A stretch of DNA of 48,300 nucleotides, taken from NCBI GenBank assembly GCA_903871875.1, contig CAIQIR010000024.1, forward strand, positions 1-48,300, written 5' to 3'. Origin of the DNA: an uncultured Schlesneria sp. (GTDB taxonomy: Bacteria > Planctomycetota > Planctomycetia > Planctomycetales > Planctomycetaceae). This document shows, piece by piece, positions 1-8,119 of the stretch. A model generated the notes under the pieces. The model made no database searches. It saw nothing but the letters and a program-made list of their open reading frames with translations, and had not been told where the DNA came from. The translations under genes and the position numbers were made by a program. Position 1 is the stretch's first letter; every line of letters begins with the position of its first letter.

Positions 1-1
1 G

Positions 2-169
2 CCGACCACGGGAATGCCGACCACGGGAATGCCGACCAATAGCGTTGCTTCCATCCAACGTTCAGTGGGTGCGACCCAACGGTTTTTGCCACGACCCGCC
101 AACAGCGTACCGTCGGCCAGCGTTGCCATCCAACAGAATCAGCAAGCGGTCTGGGTTCCCGCAAACTAG
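2..169 (+). CDS. C-terminal fragment of an unknown Pro/Thr/Gln-rich protein
   Basis: An open frame enters from the left edge and stops with TAG at 167-169, giving 55 residues. It opens with two perfect 15-bp direct repeats that encode PTTGM-PTTGM-PTNS, then continues with Q-, S- and A-rich sequence (IQRSVGATQ, AIQQNQQAVW). The stop is followed 30 bp later by a convincing intrinsic terminator, which supports this strand and frame. Low-complexity Pro/Thr tails like this are common at the end of planctomycete exported or multidomain proteins, but no domain is visible and no function can be given. The start lies outside the window. Confidence 0.5.
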   Translation, partial: PTTGMPTTGMPTNSVASIQRSVGATQRFLPRPANSVPSASVAIQQNQQAVWVPAN

Positions 170-199
170 TGTGAACCTTGCTTCGCTCGTGTCTTAAAG

Positions 200-226
200 G
201 CCCAAGTCAATGACTTGGGCTTTTTT
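200..226 (+). terminator. Rho-independent terminator
   Basis: GCCCAAG pairs with CTTGGGC around a short loop (stem up to 10 bp if the loop bases pair) and is followed by six T at 221-226. It ends the plus-strand gene that stops at 169. On the opposite strand the stem is followed by CTTTAAG, so it may also serve the convergent oxidoreductase gene. Confidence 0.85.
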
Positions 227-313
227 CGTTGGCACGCATGGCCGCTTGTTGCGGATTCGTGCGGAATCCTTCGGCGAAGTCTGACTTGGGGTAACGGGTT
301 TCGCAGCGATCGG

Positions 314-1546
314 TCAAGCGGCCCGGCGTTGTTCATTGGCAAAGCCCGGATCGAGTTTGCGCCATTGTCGTCCCGCTTCGTCCCAGGGAAGCAGTGCCAC
401 TTCCGGGTGCGGCCAATTCACAAAGGGGGTCGTATCAAAGCTGGCAGAAAAATAGGGCGAGCTGGCCCGGCTGGCGATTTCCTGAGCCAAAACAGGAGCC
501 AGCACGAGTTTCGTCGGCCAGCCTGTCGTGACGTTTCCAGCACACAACACTTGAATACTCTCAGGCCGACCTCCGTTTGCCGTTGCGCCCTCGGCCCGGT
601 CGATGGTATAGGTCGACCATTCGGTTTGTCGAAAATCAATACCCGGTAGCACGATCGATAACTCTGACTTCGCGCGTTCCGTCAACGCGGCCGAATCGAA
701 GTTCACGCCCTCTTCCGCGATCTGGCCGCCAATCTGCCAGACCATGCGTCCTTCGGCATCGATTTCCGAAGTGATCGTGACTCTTGTCTTCGCTCCATCC
801 AGACAATGCCCGTTCAATTCGGGAAGGTTCCCACGAACCAGGACCATGTGCAGCGGTCGCCGTTGCATCACGTCGGCACTCAGCCCCGCCATCTGACGCA
901 GTCGGGCATTGCCGGCACCGGCAGTGAAGATCACTTGCCGCGGATGCAGTGTCAACGTCGATCCATCGCGAGGCGACGTCAGTTTCACTGCGGACACTTC
1001 CCCAGGGCTATCGAGTTCGAATTCCAGTCCTCGTTTGGCGTCGATCTGCAAAATGCGATCGCGATATTGAAAGGCGAGATCCTGAATGAAACTTCGTGGC
1101 GCGATGACCTGTTCGGGCAAGCGAGCGACCGTGCCATAGACGTTCTTCAACGCTTCAGGTCGCTCGTCAATCGAAATGGATTCCGGGGTCACTTGCAGAC
1201 CAAAGCGTGCGCCGATCATCCCGGCACGAGAACTGAGTGAATCGGTTTGCCACAGGTAACAACAGCCTGATCGCAAGCGTGTCTGTGAAAGATTCGGAGT
1301 CACTCGGCCAAGTAGCGAGTCGCGCCAGATCGTGGGCATCTCACGAATGTTTTTGGCCGATTTGGTCAACAATCCGGACAATGTGTACTTCAGGCCGCCG
1401 TGGATGATTCCCTGCGACGCTACGGTTTGACCGGCGCCCAGCGCATTCGCTTCGAGCAACAAAACGTGATGCCCATCGCGAGACAAACGATCCAAAAGCC
1501 AAAGCCCCGCGGCACCGCCGCCAAAAATCAATGCATCCAATCGCAT
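314..1546 (-). CDS. FAD-dependent oxidoreductase, DAO (D-amino acid oxidase/glycine oxidase) superfamily
   Basis: The 410-aa product begins with a Rossmann FAD-binding segment, LDALIFGGGAAG at residues 3-14 (GxGxxG-type GGGAAG), followed by the acidic end of beta-2 (LLLEAN). It then has a GQTVASQGIIHGG stretch like the DAO/GlpD-type flavoproteins that bind substrate against the isoalloxazine. Near the C-terminus CAGNVTTGWPTKLVLAP resembles the second FAD-contact motif. A longer frame reaches 1687, but its first 47 residues have no family character. ATG 1546 puts the nucleotide-binding strand directly at the N-terminus and has GGGA 8 nt upstream, so I chose it. The substrate cannot be told; 2-hydroxyglutarate- or glycerol-3-phosphate-like oxidation are examples in the superfamily. 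It stands alone, convergent with the gene to its left. Confidence 0.85.
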   Translation of the reverse strand: MRLDALIFGGGAAGLWLLDRLSRDGHHVLLLEANALGAGQTVASQGIIHGGLKYTLSGLLTKSAKNIREMPTIWRDSLLGRVTPNLSQTRLRSGCCYLWQTDSLSSRAGMIGARFGLQVTPESISIDERPEALKNVYGTVARLPEQVIAPRSFIQDLAFQYRDRILQIDAKRGLEFELDSPGEVSAVKLTSPRDGSTLTLHPRQVIFTAGAGNARLRQMAGLSADVMQRRPLHMVLVRGNLPELNGHCLDGAKTRVTITSEIDAEGRMVWQIGGQIAEEGVNFDSAALTERAKSELSIVLPGIDFRQTEWSTYTIDRAEGATANGGRPESIQVLCAGNVTTGWPTKLVLAPVLAQEIASRASSPYFSASFDTTPFVNWPHPEVALLPWDEAGRQWRKLDPGFANEQRRAA

Positions 1547-2387
1547 CGCCGAGTCCCATCTTCCTTGAGGGGCCACGAGTCTTCCATTCTGATCGGAAAA
1601 TTCCCATCCGATTCTTGTCTGACGAGCCGTGGCTCGCCTGATCTCGAAGGAACTTGTCGAGCGATCGTCCCTCGAATCATCGGGCAAAGCCTAGCCGAAA
1701 ATCGACATCTGAGGAAGATGGATTGAATCACGCTTCCAACCTGTTTCGGCCGTTATTCGCGGCTTTCAATCGATTGAGGATTAAAGCGAATCGAACTGGG
1801 GAATCCGTCGCGACGTCACCCTGTCGGCAACTCGGTTCACCAGAGGCGATCATTGAAGATCCGGTTGTCGATTCGTTGATGTCGATGAACGTCGTCGAAT
1901 GTGATGGTTCATCCGTTGCGATTGTCGTAGTTGATAGGGGGGGGGGGGATTCAGTCCTGATTTGCTGCTTCACATGGATCACGAGGGGCGCTTGTTGCCG
2001 GTCGCGGAAGATCGCTTGTTCGGTCTTTTAAAATTTATTATCAAAATTCAAAAAACTTGAGAGAAAACACATTGACACGTTTTGGCCTTGCCGATACATC
2101 TCGCCCGCCTTTCTCCAACTCCAAAACACAATTCAATTCAATCGCCGGTCATTGACTGGAACAACGAATCCCTTGTCGTACGTTTTCGTGCTGACAAGTT
2201 TCGTTTCGCTCTAATCAATCACCGGCAACCGGCCACGAACGTTCGTTCGTTGTCACCTGTCTGTTGGTATCTCCCCTAACAATTCGTTTGCAACGACAGC
2301 TTTCACGGCGCGGAAATTTCTTCGCCAGGGCGCTTTCGGTGCATTCACATCCCCTTGCCCGGTTCCCTCCCAGATCACGGTGCCCGT
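1547..2387. other. Intergenic region with G12 tract and AT-rich promoter zone
   Basis: This is 840 bp without a credible gene; the open frames here show no family character. It contains a run of 12 G at 1937-1948 and an AT-rich stretch at about 2025-2072, just upstream of a promoter-like pair. It separates two divergently transcribed genes and probably holds both promoters. Confidence 0.6.
2072..2100 (+). promoter_or_regulatory. Candidate sigma-70-type promoter for the regulator gene
   Basis: TTGACA at 2072-2077, a perfect -35 box, is followed after 17 nt by TACATC at 2095-2100, a weak -10 with 3 of 6 consensus matches. A strongly AT-rich segment lies directly upstream and could act as an UP-like element. 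It would leave a leader of about 280 nt before the start at 2388. Confidence 0.35.
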
Positions 2388-3908
2388 ATGTCCTTTGCCC
2401 ATCCCGATGTGATTCCATTTCCACAACGTGCTGCTGCGTCATCCTCCGCGCCAGCCAGCGAACCTGCTCCTTCCGTACTGGTCGTCTCACACGATGCCGA
2501 TAAAGCTCGGCGATTGTGTGAAGAGGGTCAGGCGCTGGGCATGGTTTGTCGAACAGTGTCATCTGTGGAAGCGGCTCTGCAGTCGCTCCACACGCAGTCG
2601 GCCGACATTTGTCTGGTTGGTGCGCTGGCCGCTGGTGAAACGGTTGCCGGACTGACCAATCAGATTCAGCAAAAAGGTTGGTCCACGCAGGTCATCTGCG
2701 TTGTCTCCGAAGCCTCGGACGATGGTCCCCAACTCTTCACGAGTGCCACAGGGGTTGAACACCTGTCCGAGCCTTACACGGCCGCAATTTTTTCTCGCGT
2801 TGTCACGGCGGCCAGTCAACGATCACGGCTGCATGCGGAAAACCGCCGCTTGAAACGACAACTCAGTAACCGCAATCTTCGTGATATGGTCGGCCATAGC
2901 CCGGCGATGCAAACGTTGCGACAAAAGGTACAACAGGTTTCCGAACAGGCTGGCTGCGTCCTCCTGAAGGGCGAGCAAGGCACGGGAATCGATCTTGTCG
3001 CTCAAGCCATTCACGATTCCAGTCGTCGGGCTCACCGCCCGTTCGTCAAAGTTGATTGCAGTGTGCTGTCGGCCGAGACGTTGGAAGAAGAACTGCTCGG
3101 CCAATTGGAACAAGAACAAAGTGGTGTCACCCGCCACAAACCAGGCCGTCTCGAGCAAGCGGATGGCGGCACACTGCTGCTCGATCAAGTCCAGTTTATC
3201 GCTCTGCCGGTACAGAAGCGATTGGTCAGTCTGCTTCGCGAACAACGATTTGAACATCCGGAAACGCATGAACGCGTTCGTTTCGATGTGCGATTCATCT
3301 TCGGTTCGCATGTCGATCTCGCCTCGCTTGTTGATCGCGGTCTTTTCCGTCGCGATCTGCATGAAGAAATCTGTCAGGCCACGATCGAATTGCCCACACT
3401 GCGATCGCGTAAAGAAGACATCGGCTCGTTGACCGAACATTTCCTGCGTCGAGTCGCGGGTCGCGAAGGCAAACCCGCCCGTTCGATCATGATCGAAGCA
3501 CTGCACGTGCTGCAGAACTACGATTGGCCAGGCAACGTTCGCGAACTCGAGAACATGATCGAACGTGCTTGTGCTCTCGACTGGGGCACGAAGCTGACCG
3601 CGGCGATGATTGAGCCGTGGATGTCGAAAGAGTGCTCGAATGAAGATCCCGATGCGTTGCCCGGTATGACGCTTGCCGAAATGGAACGCAAGCTGATCGA
3701 AGCGACATTCAATCGCTTCGCAGGCAACCGCGAAAAGACGGCCAAGGCGTTGCAGATCGGAATTCGCACACTGTCGGGCAAATTGAGAGAGTACGGTTAT
3801 CCCCCACGTGGAGGACCCGGCTCCAATATCAAAGCTTGGTCCCCAACGGAGGAAACCATCATCCTTCATGTGGACGACGCCGAACAATCCGATCGTCGCG
3901 CGGCTTAA
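2388..3908 (+). CDS. Degenerate sigma-54 activator-like (NtrC-family) regulator
   Basis: The 506-aa product has the NtrC order: receiver-like domain (about 28-140), AAA+ domain (about 165-395) and a Fis-type helix-turn-helix (NREKTAKALQIGIRTL, about 447-462). It keeps GHSP, WPGNVREL and an arginine-finger-like FRRDLHEEI, yet its active motifs are altered. The receiver lacks the phospho-acceptor Asp (ICLVGALAAG where LLDxxMP is expected). Walker A is GEQGTGID, with Ile in place of Lys. Walker B is GGTLLLDQV, with Gln in place of Glu. The GAFTGA sigma-54 contact loop is absent, with EQSGVTRHKPGR in its place. It probably binds DNA without ATP-driven open-complex formation (inference). A TTG 33 bp upstream is possible; ATG 2388 is preferred although no clear Shine-Dalgarno is seen. 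Confidence 0.9.
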   Translation: MSFAHPDVIPFPQRAAASSSAPASEPAPSVLVVSHDADKARRLCEEGQALGMVCRTVSSVEAALQSLHTQSADICLVGALAAGETVAGLTNQIQQKGWSTQVICVVSEASDDGPQLFTSATGVEHLSEPYTAAIFSRVVTAASQRSRLHAENRRLKRQLSNRNLRDMVGHSPAMQTLRQKVQQVSEQAGCVLLKGEQGTGIDLVAQAIHDSSRRAHRPFVKVDCSVLSAETLEEELLGQLEQEQSGVTRHKPGRLEQADGGTLLLDQVQFIALPVQKRLVSLLREQRFEHPETHERVRFDVRFIFGSHVDLASLVDRGLFRRDLHEEICQATIELPTLRSRKEDIGSLTEHFLRRVAGREGKPARSIMIEALHVLQNYDWPGNVRELENMIERACALDWGTKLTAAMIEPWMSKECSNEDPDALPGMTLAEMERKLIEATFNRFAGNREKTAKALQIGIRTLSGKLREYGYPPRGGPGSNIKAWSPTEETIILHVDDAEQSDRRAA

Positions 3909-4041
3909 TCATTGCTGTCGACGAAACATCACGAACATGTCCCCAACGGCTTATCACCGTTGACACGTAAATCACAAATCCCTTCGTGCCAGTTTTTGGG
4001 AGAGAGCTGGTGCGAGGGGATTGTGCTTTCTTTGGGCGACG

Positions 4042-4887
4042 TTAGCGGCCCGGTCTTTTCAGTGAATGCGGTTCGACCAGCTTGCCGTACATTTCTGGAC
4101 GGCGGTCGGCAAAGCGATTCACCTCATTGACTCCGGCTTGACGAATCAGATGTTTGTTCCGTGATCGGGCGACATCAATGTCAGCGTAAAGAATCGCTTC
4201 ATCCGCATGATCGGCGACGGCTAGCGTCTTGCCCAGCGGATCGCAGATGCGACTTTTACCAATGAACGAGATTCCTCGTTCGATGCCGACGCGATCAGCG
4301 GCTGCGTAGTACACCGTGTTCTCCAGTGCACGGGTATTGATCGCATAGTCGGCGGCCGGTTCGGCACTCGTCGGCCAATTGGTTGGCAGCACGATCAAGT
4401 CGGCTCCCAAGAGTGCCAGACATCGCGCTGGTTCGGGAAAACCACCGTCGTAGCAAATGTTCATGCCGATCCGCACTCCATCAATCTCATGAACGGCGAA
4501 GGGCCGGTCACCAAAATCGGTGTACTTGTCGACGCCCAGAAATGGGAGATGGATTTTTCGATACGTGCCGACCAGGCCACTGGGACCGACCAGCGCCAAG
4601 GAATTGAAAATTCGTCCGGCGTCGAGTTCCAGCATGCCGAAGACGACATATCCGCCCAGTTCCGTACACGCACCGATCATTTTCTGGACCGAAGGCCCCG
4701 GAATCGATTCCGCGTAAGCACTGGCTTCGTCGAGATTTGTAAAACAATAACCGGTAAGAGCGCACTCGGGGAAGATCGTCAGGCCGGCGCCGGCGGCCCG
4801 CGTTTCGCGGATCTTGGCGATCATCCGATTCAAGTTCCCGGGCACATCGGCTAACGTCACATCCATTTGTACGGCGGCAATTCGCAT
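4042..4887 (-). CDS. Carbon-nitrogen hydrolase (nitrilase superfamily amidase)
   Basis: At 281 aa this has the usual length of single-domain nitrilase-superfamily hydrolases, which cleave amide or carbamoyl C-N bonds. The catalytic Glu-Lys-Cys triad is visible: E41 in FPECALTGY, K111 in YRKIHLPF and C145 in NICYDGGFPE. The start is fixed by MRIAAVQMDV, the conserved first strand, at ATG 4887. The gene is divergent from the DUF1501 gene with only about 60 bp between the two starts, so they share a promoter region. The substrate is unknown; omega-amidase-like or N-carbamoyl-amine hydrolase roles are typical for this size. Confidence 0.93.
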   Translation of the reverse strand: MRIAAVQMDVTLADVPGNLNRMIAKIRETRAAGAGLTIFPECALTGYCFTNLDEASAYAESIPGPSVQKMIGACTELGGYVVFGMLELDAGRIFNSLALVGPSGLVGTYRKIHLPFLGVDKYTDFGDRPFAVHEIDGVRIGMNICYDGGFPEPARCLALLGADLIVLPTNWPTSAEPAADYAINTRALENTVYYAAADRVGIERGISFIGKSRICDPLGKTLAVADHADEAILYADIDVARSRNKHLIRQAGVNEVNRFADRRPEMYGKLVEPHSLKRPGR

Positions 4888-4953
4888 CGCGAGGTCTCTT
4901 TATAAATATTGTGCCAAGCCAAGCCACAAGTCGTTACCATTACCATAGACGAA

Positions 4954-6537
4954 ATGGGAATCAAATTTCATCCCTGGAAATCAGCCGTGTCGATCCCTCG
5001 TTCCGCTTCTGTCGAGCAATATTCCCCCGCGAACGATCTTGAAGGACCTGGTGCCGAACGGCATTCTCGTCGCGACCTGCTTTGGCAGTGTGGTGGTGGG
5101 TTGGGGGGAATCGCTCTCGCCAGCCTGTTGGGTAACGAATCCTTGCTTGGCGCGGCGGAGTCCCAGACGCTCAGTCGGACCGGGGATGGCGTGCTCGAAG
5201 TGCTGCATCTGCCCGCAAAAGCGACGCGTGTCGTTCAATTCTTCATGGCCGGTGCCGCCAGCCATTTGGATTTGTATGACGAAAAGCCAGAACTGACGCG
5301 GCGCGACGGTCAGCCTTGGGATCCGGGTGAGAAAGTCGAACTGTTCCAAAACGGACATGGAGCGACATTTGCCTCGCCTTGGAAATGGCGACACTACGGC
5401 GAGTGCGGCAAGTCGCTGTCGGAAATCTCCGCGCCACTAGGCAATGTCGTCGATGACGTTGCCTTTATCCATAACTTGGTCGGCAAAACGGGGGTTCACA
5501 GCACGGCGACTCTGTTACAAGCGACGGGATTCCAAATGCCCGGCTTTCCCGGCATGGGAGCGTGGGTCAGTTACGGCCTCGGCAGTATGAACGACAACTT
5601 GCCGACGTTTATTGTGATGCCCGATCATCGGGGATTTCCCTCGAATGGCCAAAAGAATTGGGATTCGGCTTTTCTTCCCGCCCGGCATCAGGGAACCTTG
5701 ATTCGCCCCGGCGCGACGAATCCCATCGAAGACCTGTTCCCGGCCCGGGAGGGGATTGTGACCAAGTCGGCCGATGCTGCGGGACTGGGCGTGATGACTC
5801 GGCTGAACCGCCGCCATGCGGAATCCCGTCCGGGTGACTCGCGGCTTGAGGCGCGGATCAAGACCTATGAACTCGCTGCACGCATGCAGCTGGCCGCACC
5901 GGAAGCATTGGATCTCGCTGGCGAGCCAAAGCATATCCTCCGCATGTACGGTCTCGATCAGAGGTTGGGGGAATATCCCAAGGAGATCAACGTTCCGGAA
6001 GAGACCGAGATTTTCGGTCGGAAATGTTTGATCGCCCGCCGTCTGTTGGAACGCGGTGTTCGATTTGTGCAGATCTGGTCTGGGTGTGACAACGGGTTCC
6101 CGCGTCGGAATTGGGATTCGCACGAGGATGTTCCTCGCGACCATGGTCCGTTGGCCTTGGGCATGTCGAACGGTGCGGCGGCGTTAATCGCTGACCTGAA
6201 GCAACGTGGAATGCTCGACGACACCATTATCCATTGGACGACTGAATTCGGCCGAATGCCTTGTGCTCAGGGAGGTAAAGGCCGAGACCACAATCCGTTT
6301 GTCTTTACGAACTGGCTCGCGGGAGGTGGAATTCGGGGCGGGATGACGTATGGTCCCAGCGACGAATGGGGATATAAACCTCTCGACCGAGCCAATCCGA
6401 CTCAGGTCTACGACATCCACGCGACAATGTTGAACCTCTTGGGGATCGATCACACTCGGCTGACGTTCCGTCACAACGGAATCGATCGCCGTTTGACCGA
6501 CGTGCACGGCCATGTCATTCATGACGTACTCGCATGA
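4954..6537 (+). CDS. DUF1501 domain protein with Tat signal
   Basis: This 527-aa protein belongs to the DUF1501 family, which is greatly expanded in planctomycetes and related to the alkaline-phosphatase/sulfatase fold. A twin-arginine signal is visible near the N-terminus (HSRRDLLWQCGGGLGGIALA), so it should be exported folded. Family landmarks include FFMAGAASHLDLYD early, RGVRFVQIWSGCDNG in the centre and IIHWTTEFGRMPCAQGGKGR with GRDHNPF near the C-terminus, the probable metal-binding part. A TTG start at 4909 is possible; ATG 4954 is the first ATG. DUF1501 genes usually sit directly behind a DUF1549/DUF1553 (PSCyt) gene. Here that partner is absent. Confidence 0.92.
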   Translation: MGIKFHPWKSAVSIPRSASVEQYSPANDLEGPGAERHSRRDLLWQCGGGLGGIALASLLGNESLLGAAESQTLSRTGDGVLEVLHLPAKATRVVQFFMAGAASHLDLYDEKPELTRRDGQPWDPGEKVELFQNGHGATFASPWKWRHYGECGKSLSEISAPLGNVVDDVAFIHNLVGKTGVHSTATLLQATGFQMPGFPGMGAWVSYGLGSMNDNLPTFIVMPDHRGFPSNGQKNWDSAFLPARHQGTLIRPGATNPIEDLFPAREGIVTKSADAAGLGVMTRLNRRHAESRPGDSRLEARIKTYELAARMQLAAPEALDLAGEPKHILRMYGLDQRLGEYPKEINVPEETEIFGRKCLIARRLLERGVRFVQIWSGCDNGFPRRNWDSHEDVPRDHGPLALGMSNGAAALIADLKQRGMLDDTIIHWTTEFGRMPCAQGGKGRDHNPFVFTNWLAGGGIRGGMTYGPSDEWGYKPLDRANPTQVYDIHATMLNLLGIDHTRLTFRHNGIDRRLTDVHGHVIHDVLA

Positions 6538-6731
6538 GTCCTGCGAGAAGCTCACGATCATCGCGGCCAATTTTGGATCGCAGCGCGGTCAAATGATTGG
6601 CAAATTGACCCACACAGATCGGTCGTCATCTACCCCGGTGACAATACTGGACTATGATATTCCGAGTTGTTAGGACCGTTGCTGCGTTGTGGCACGACTC
6701 AAGCAAACAATCGCCAAGAAGGGATGCTGCT

Positions 6732-8000
6732 GTGGGCAATCGGCTGGGGCGCTGGTTCGCATATTCTCTGATTGTGATTTCGATCGGTTGCGCGCGGAAA
6801 GAACAGCACGCGGCGAAAGCTCCGCCGCCAGCGATTCCGGTCAGTCAGATCGTCGAACGTGAAGTGACCGACTTCGTTGATTTCACTGGTCGAACAGAGG
6901 CCGTGCAATTGGTGGACATTCGTCCGCGTGTCACAGGATATGTGGTCAAACAACCGTTTCGCGAAGGTTCCGAGGTCAAGAAGGGCGATCTGCTGTTTGA
7001 GATTGATCCTCGACCTTATCAGGCGCAACTTGATCAGGCGGAAGGTCAGGTCAAACTTTACGAAGCTCAACTGAAGCTGGCCCGGGTGACACTCGCGCGA
7101 GACCAAAATATCGCCAAGACGCCCGGTGCCATCAGTTTGCAGCAAATCGACCAAGATGAAGCCTCGGTCGAAGAAGCCGAAGCGCGACTGAAGGCCTTTC
7201 GCGCCAGCCTGGAAGTTTACAAACTGAATCTGGAATTCACCCAAGTCACGTCGCCCATCGATGGTCAGGTGAGCCGCTATTACCTGACCATCGGCAACTT
7301 GGTCAACCAAGACCAGACGTTGCTGACAACTGTCGTCTCGCTCGATCCGATTTATGCTTATTTCGACGTCGACGAACCCACAGTGCTGCGCGTACGCAAG
7401 GCGATTAACGATGGAAAGATCAAACAGTATCAGCAAGGCGCCTTGCCGGTGTATATGGGGCTGCAAGGGGAGGATGATTTCCCCCATCCAGGAACGCTGA
7501 ACTTTGTGAACAACCAAGTCAATCCGGCTACCGGTAGCATTTCCGTTCGTGGCATCTTTCCGAACGCCGTTCCACAGTCCGGTACGACGCGGCTGTTATC
7601 GCCCGGGATGTTTGTCCGCGTTCGTTTACCGATCGGTCAGCCCTATTCGGCGTTGCTGGTGGTTGATCGGGCGATCGGTTCTGATCAAGGCTTAAAGTAT
7701 GTCTATGTGGTTAGCGGCGATAACAAAATCGAATATCGCCGAGTGACCACCGGATCGTTGCAGCTGGACGGCCTGCGCGTCGTTACGGCGGGGCTGAAGC
7801 CCAAAGAATCGATCGTTGTGGGCGGTTTGCAATTAGTCCATCCGAATATGGAGATTAAGCCCGATCGCACGAAGATGCCTTCGCTCAGTCCGCAAGAGGA
7901 AGGTTCTGCCACGAACTCAGCGGTCCAAACAAATACAGGCGCCAAGAGCGACGGAGAAAAGCCCGACGAAGAGGCAGATGAAAAAGCAAAAAGCAAATAA
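6732..8000 (+). CDS. RND efflux periplasmic adaptor (membrane fusion lipoprotein, AcrA/MexA type)
   Basis: The 422-aa product links an inner-membrane RND pump to an outer-membrane channel. From GTG 6732 the N-terminus is a compact lipoprotein signal with lipobox ISIGC (Cys20); AAGAAGGGA at 6716-6724 is an excellent ribosome-binding site, so I prefer this start to ATG 6654. Next come the lipoyl half-motif (DIRPRVTGYVVKQPF...EGSEVKKGDLLFEIDPRPY), an alpha-hairpin rich in A, E, Q and L, the second lipoyl half (NLEFTQVTSPIDGQVSRYYLTIGN), then beta-barrel and membrane-proximal domains. The C-terminal 40 residues are a charged K/E/D tail. It is the first gene of an operon with two RND pumps starting 120 bp downstream. 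Confidence 0.93.
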   Translation: MGNRLGRWFAYSLIVISIGCARKEQHAAKAPPPAIPVSQIVEREVTDFVDFTGRTEAVQLVDIRPRVTGYVVKQPFREGSEVKKGDLLFEIDPRPYQAQLDQAEGQVKLYEAQLKLARVTLARDQNIAKTPGAISLQQIDQDEASVEEAEARLKAFRASLEVYKLNLEFTQVTSPIDGQVSRYYLTIGNLVNQDQTLLTTVVSLDPIYAYFDVDEPTVLRVRKAINDGKIKQYQQGALPVYMGLQGEDDFPHPGTLNFVNNQVNPATGSISVRGIFPNAVPQSGTTRLLSPGMFVRVRLPIGQPYSALLVVDRAIGSDQGLKYVYVVSGDNKIEYRRVTTGSLQLDGLRVVTAGLKPKESIVVGGLQLVHPNMEIKPDRTKMPSLSPQEEGSATNSAVQTNTGAKSDGEKPDEEADEKAKSK

Positions 8001-8119
8001 GGGTCAGAACAAGAGCGAGGGCCAAGGCGGGAAGCCAAATGCCGGTTAGAACGGCCATGTGTTCAGTCGGGTTCCCGTCGCTTTGTCCAGATGGGATTTG
8101 AGGCTTGGAGTCGTCTGCC

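Noticed and set aside
1-30. Two 15-bp direct repeats at the left edge as a possible CRISPR or iteron array
   Set aside because: Only two adjacent copies, in frame as PTTGM codons and without spacers; better explained as a protein repeat.
1728-1982. 84-residue minus-strand frame in the intergenic region
   Set aside because: Thr/Ser/Pro-rich, spans the G12 tract as a Pro run, and has no ribosome-binding site or family character.
2823-3887. 354-residue minus-strand frame opposite the sigma-54 regulator
   Set aside because: Long but purely antisense to a strongly supported gene, with no domain of its own.
3944-3962. Inverted repeat CAACGG-cttatca-CCGTTG after the regulator gene
   Set aside because: Short stem without a T tract; could be a terminator but not supportable alone.
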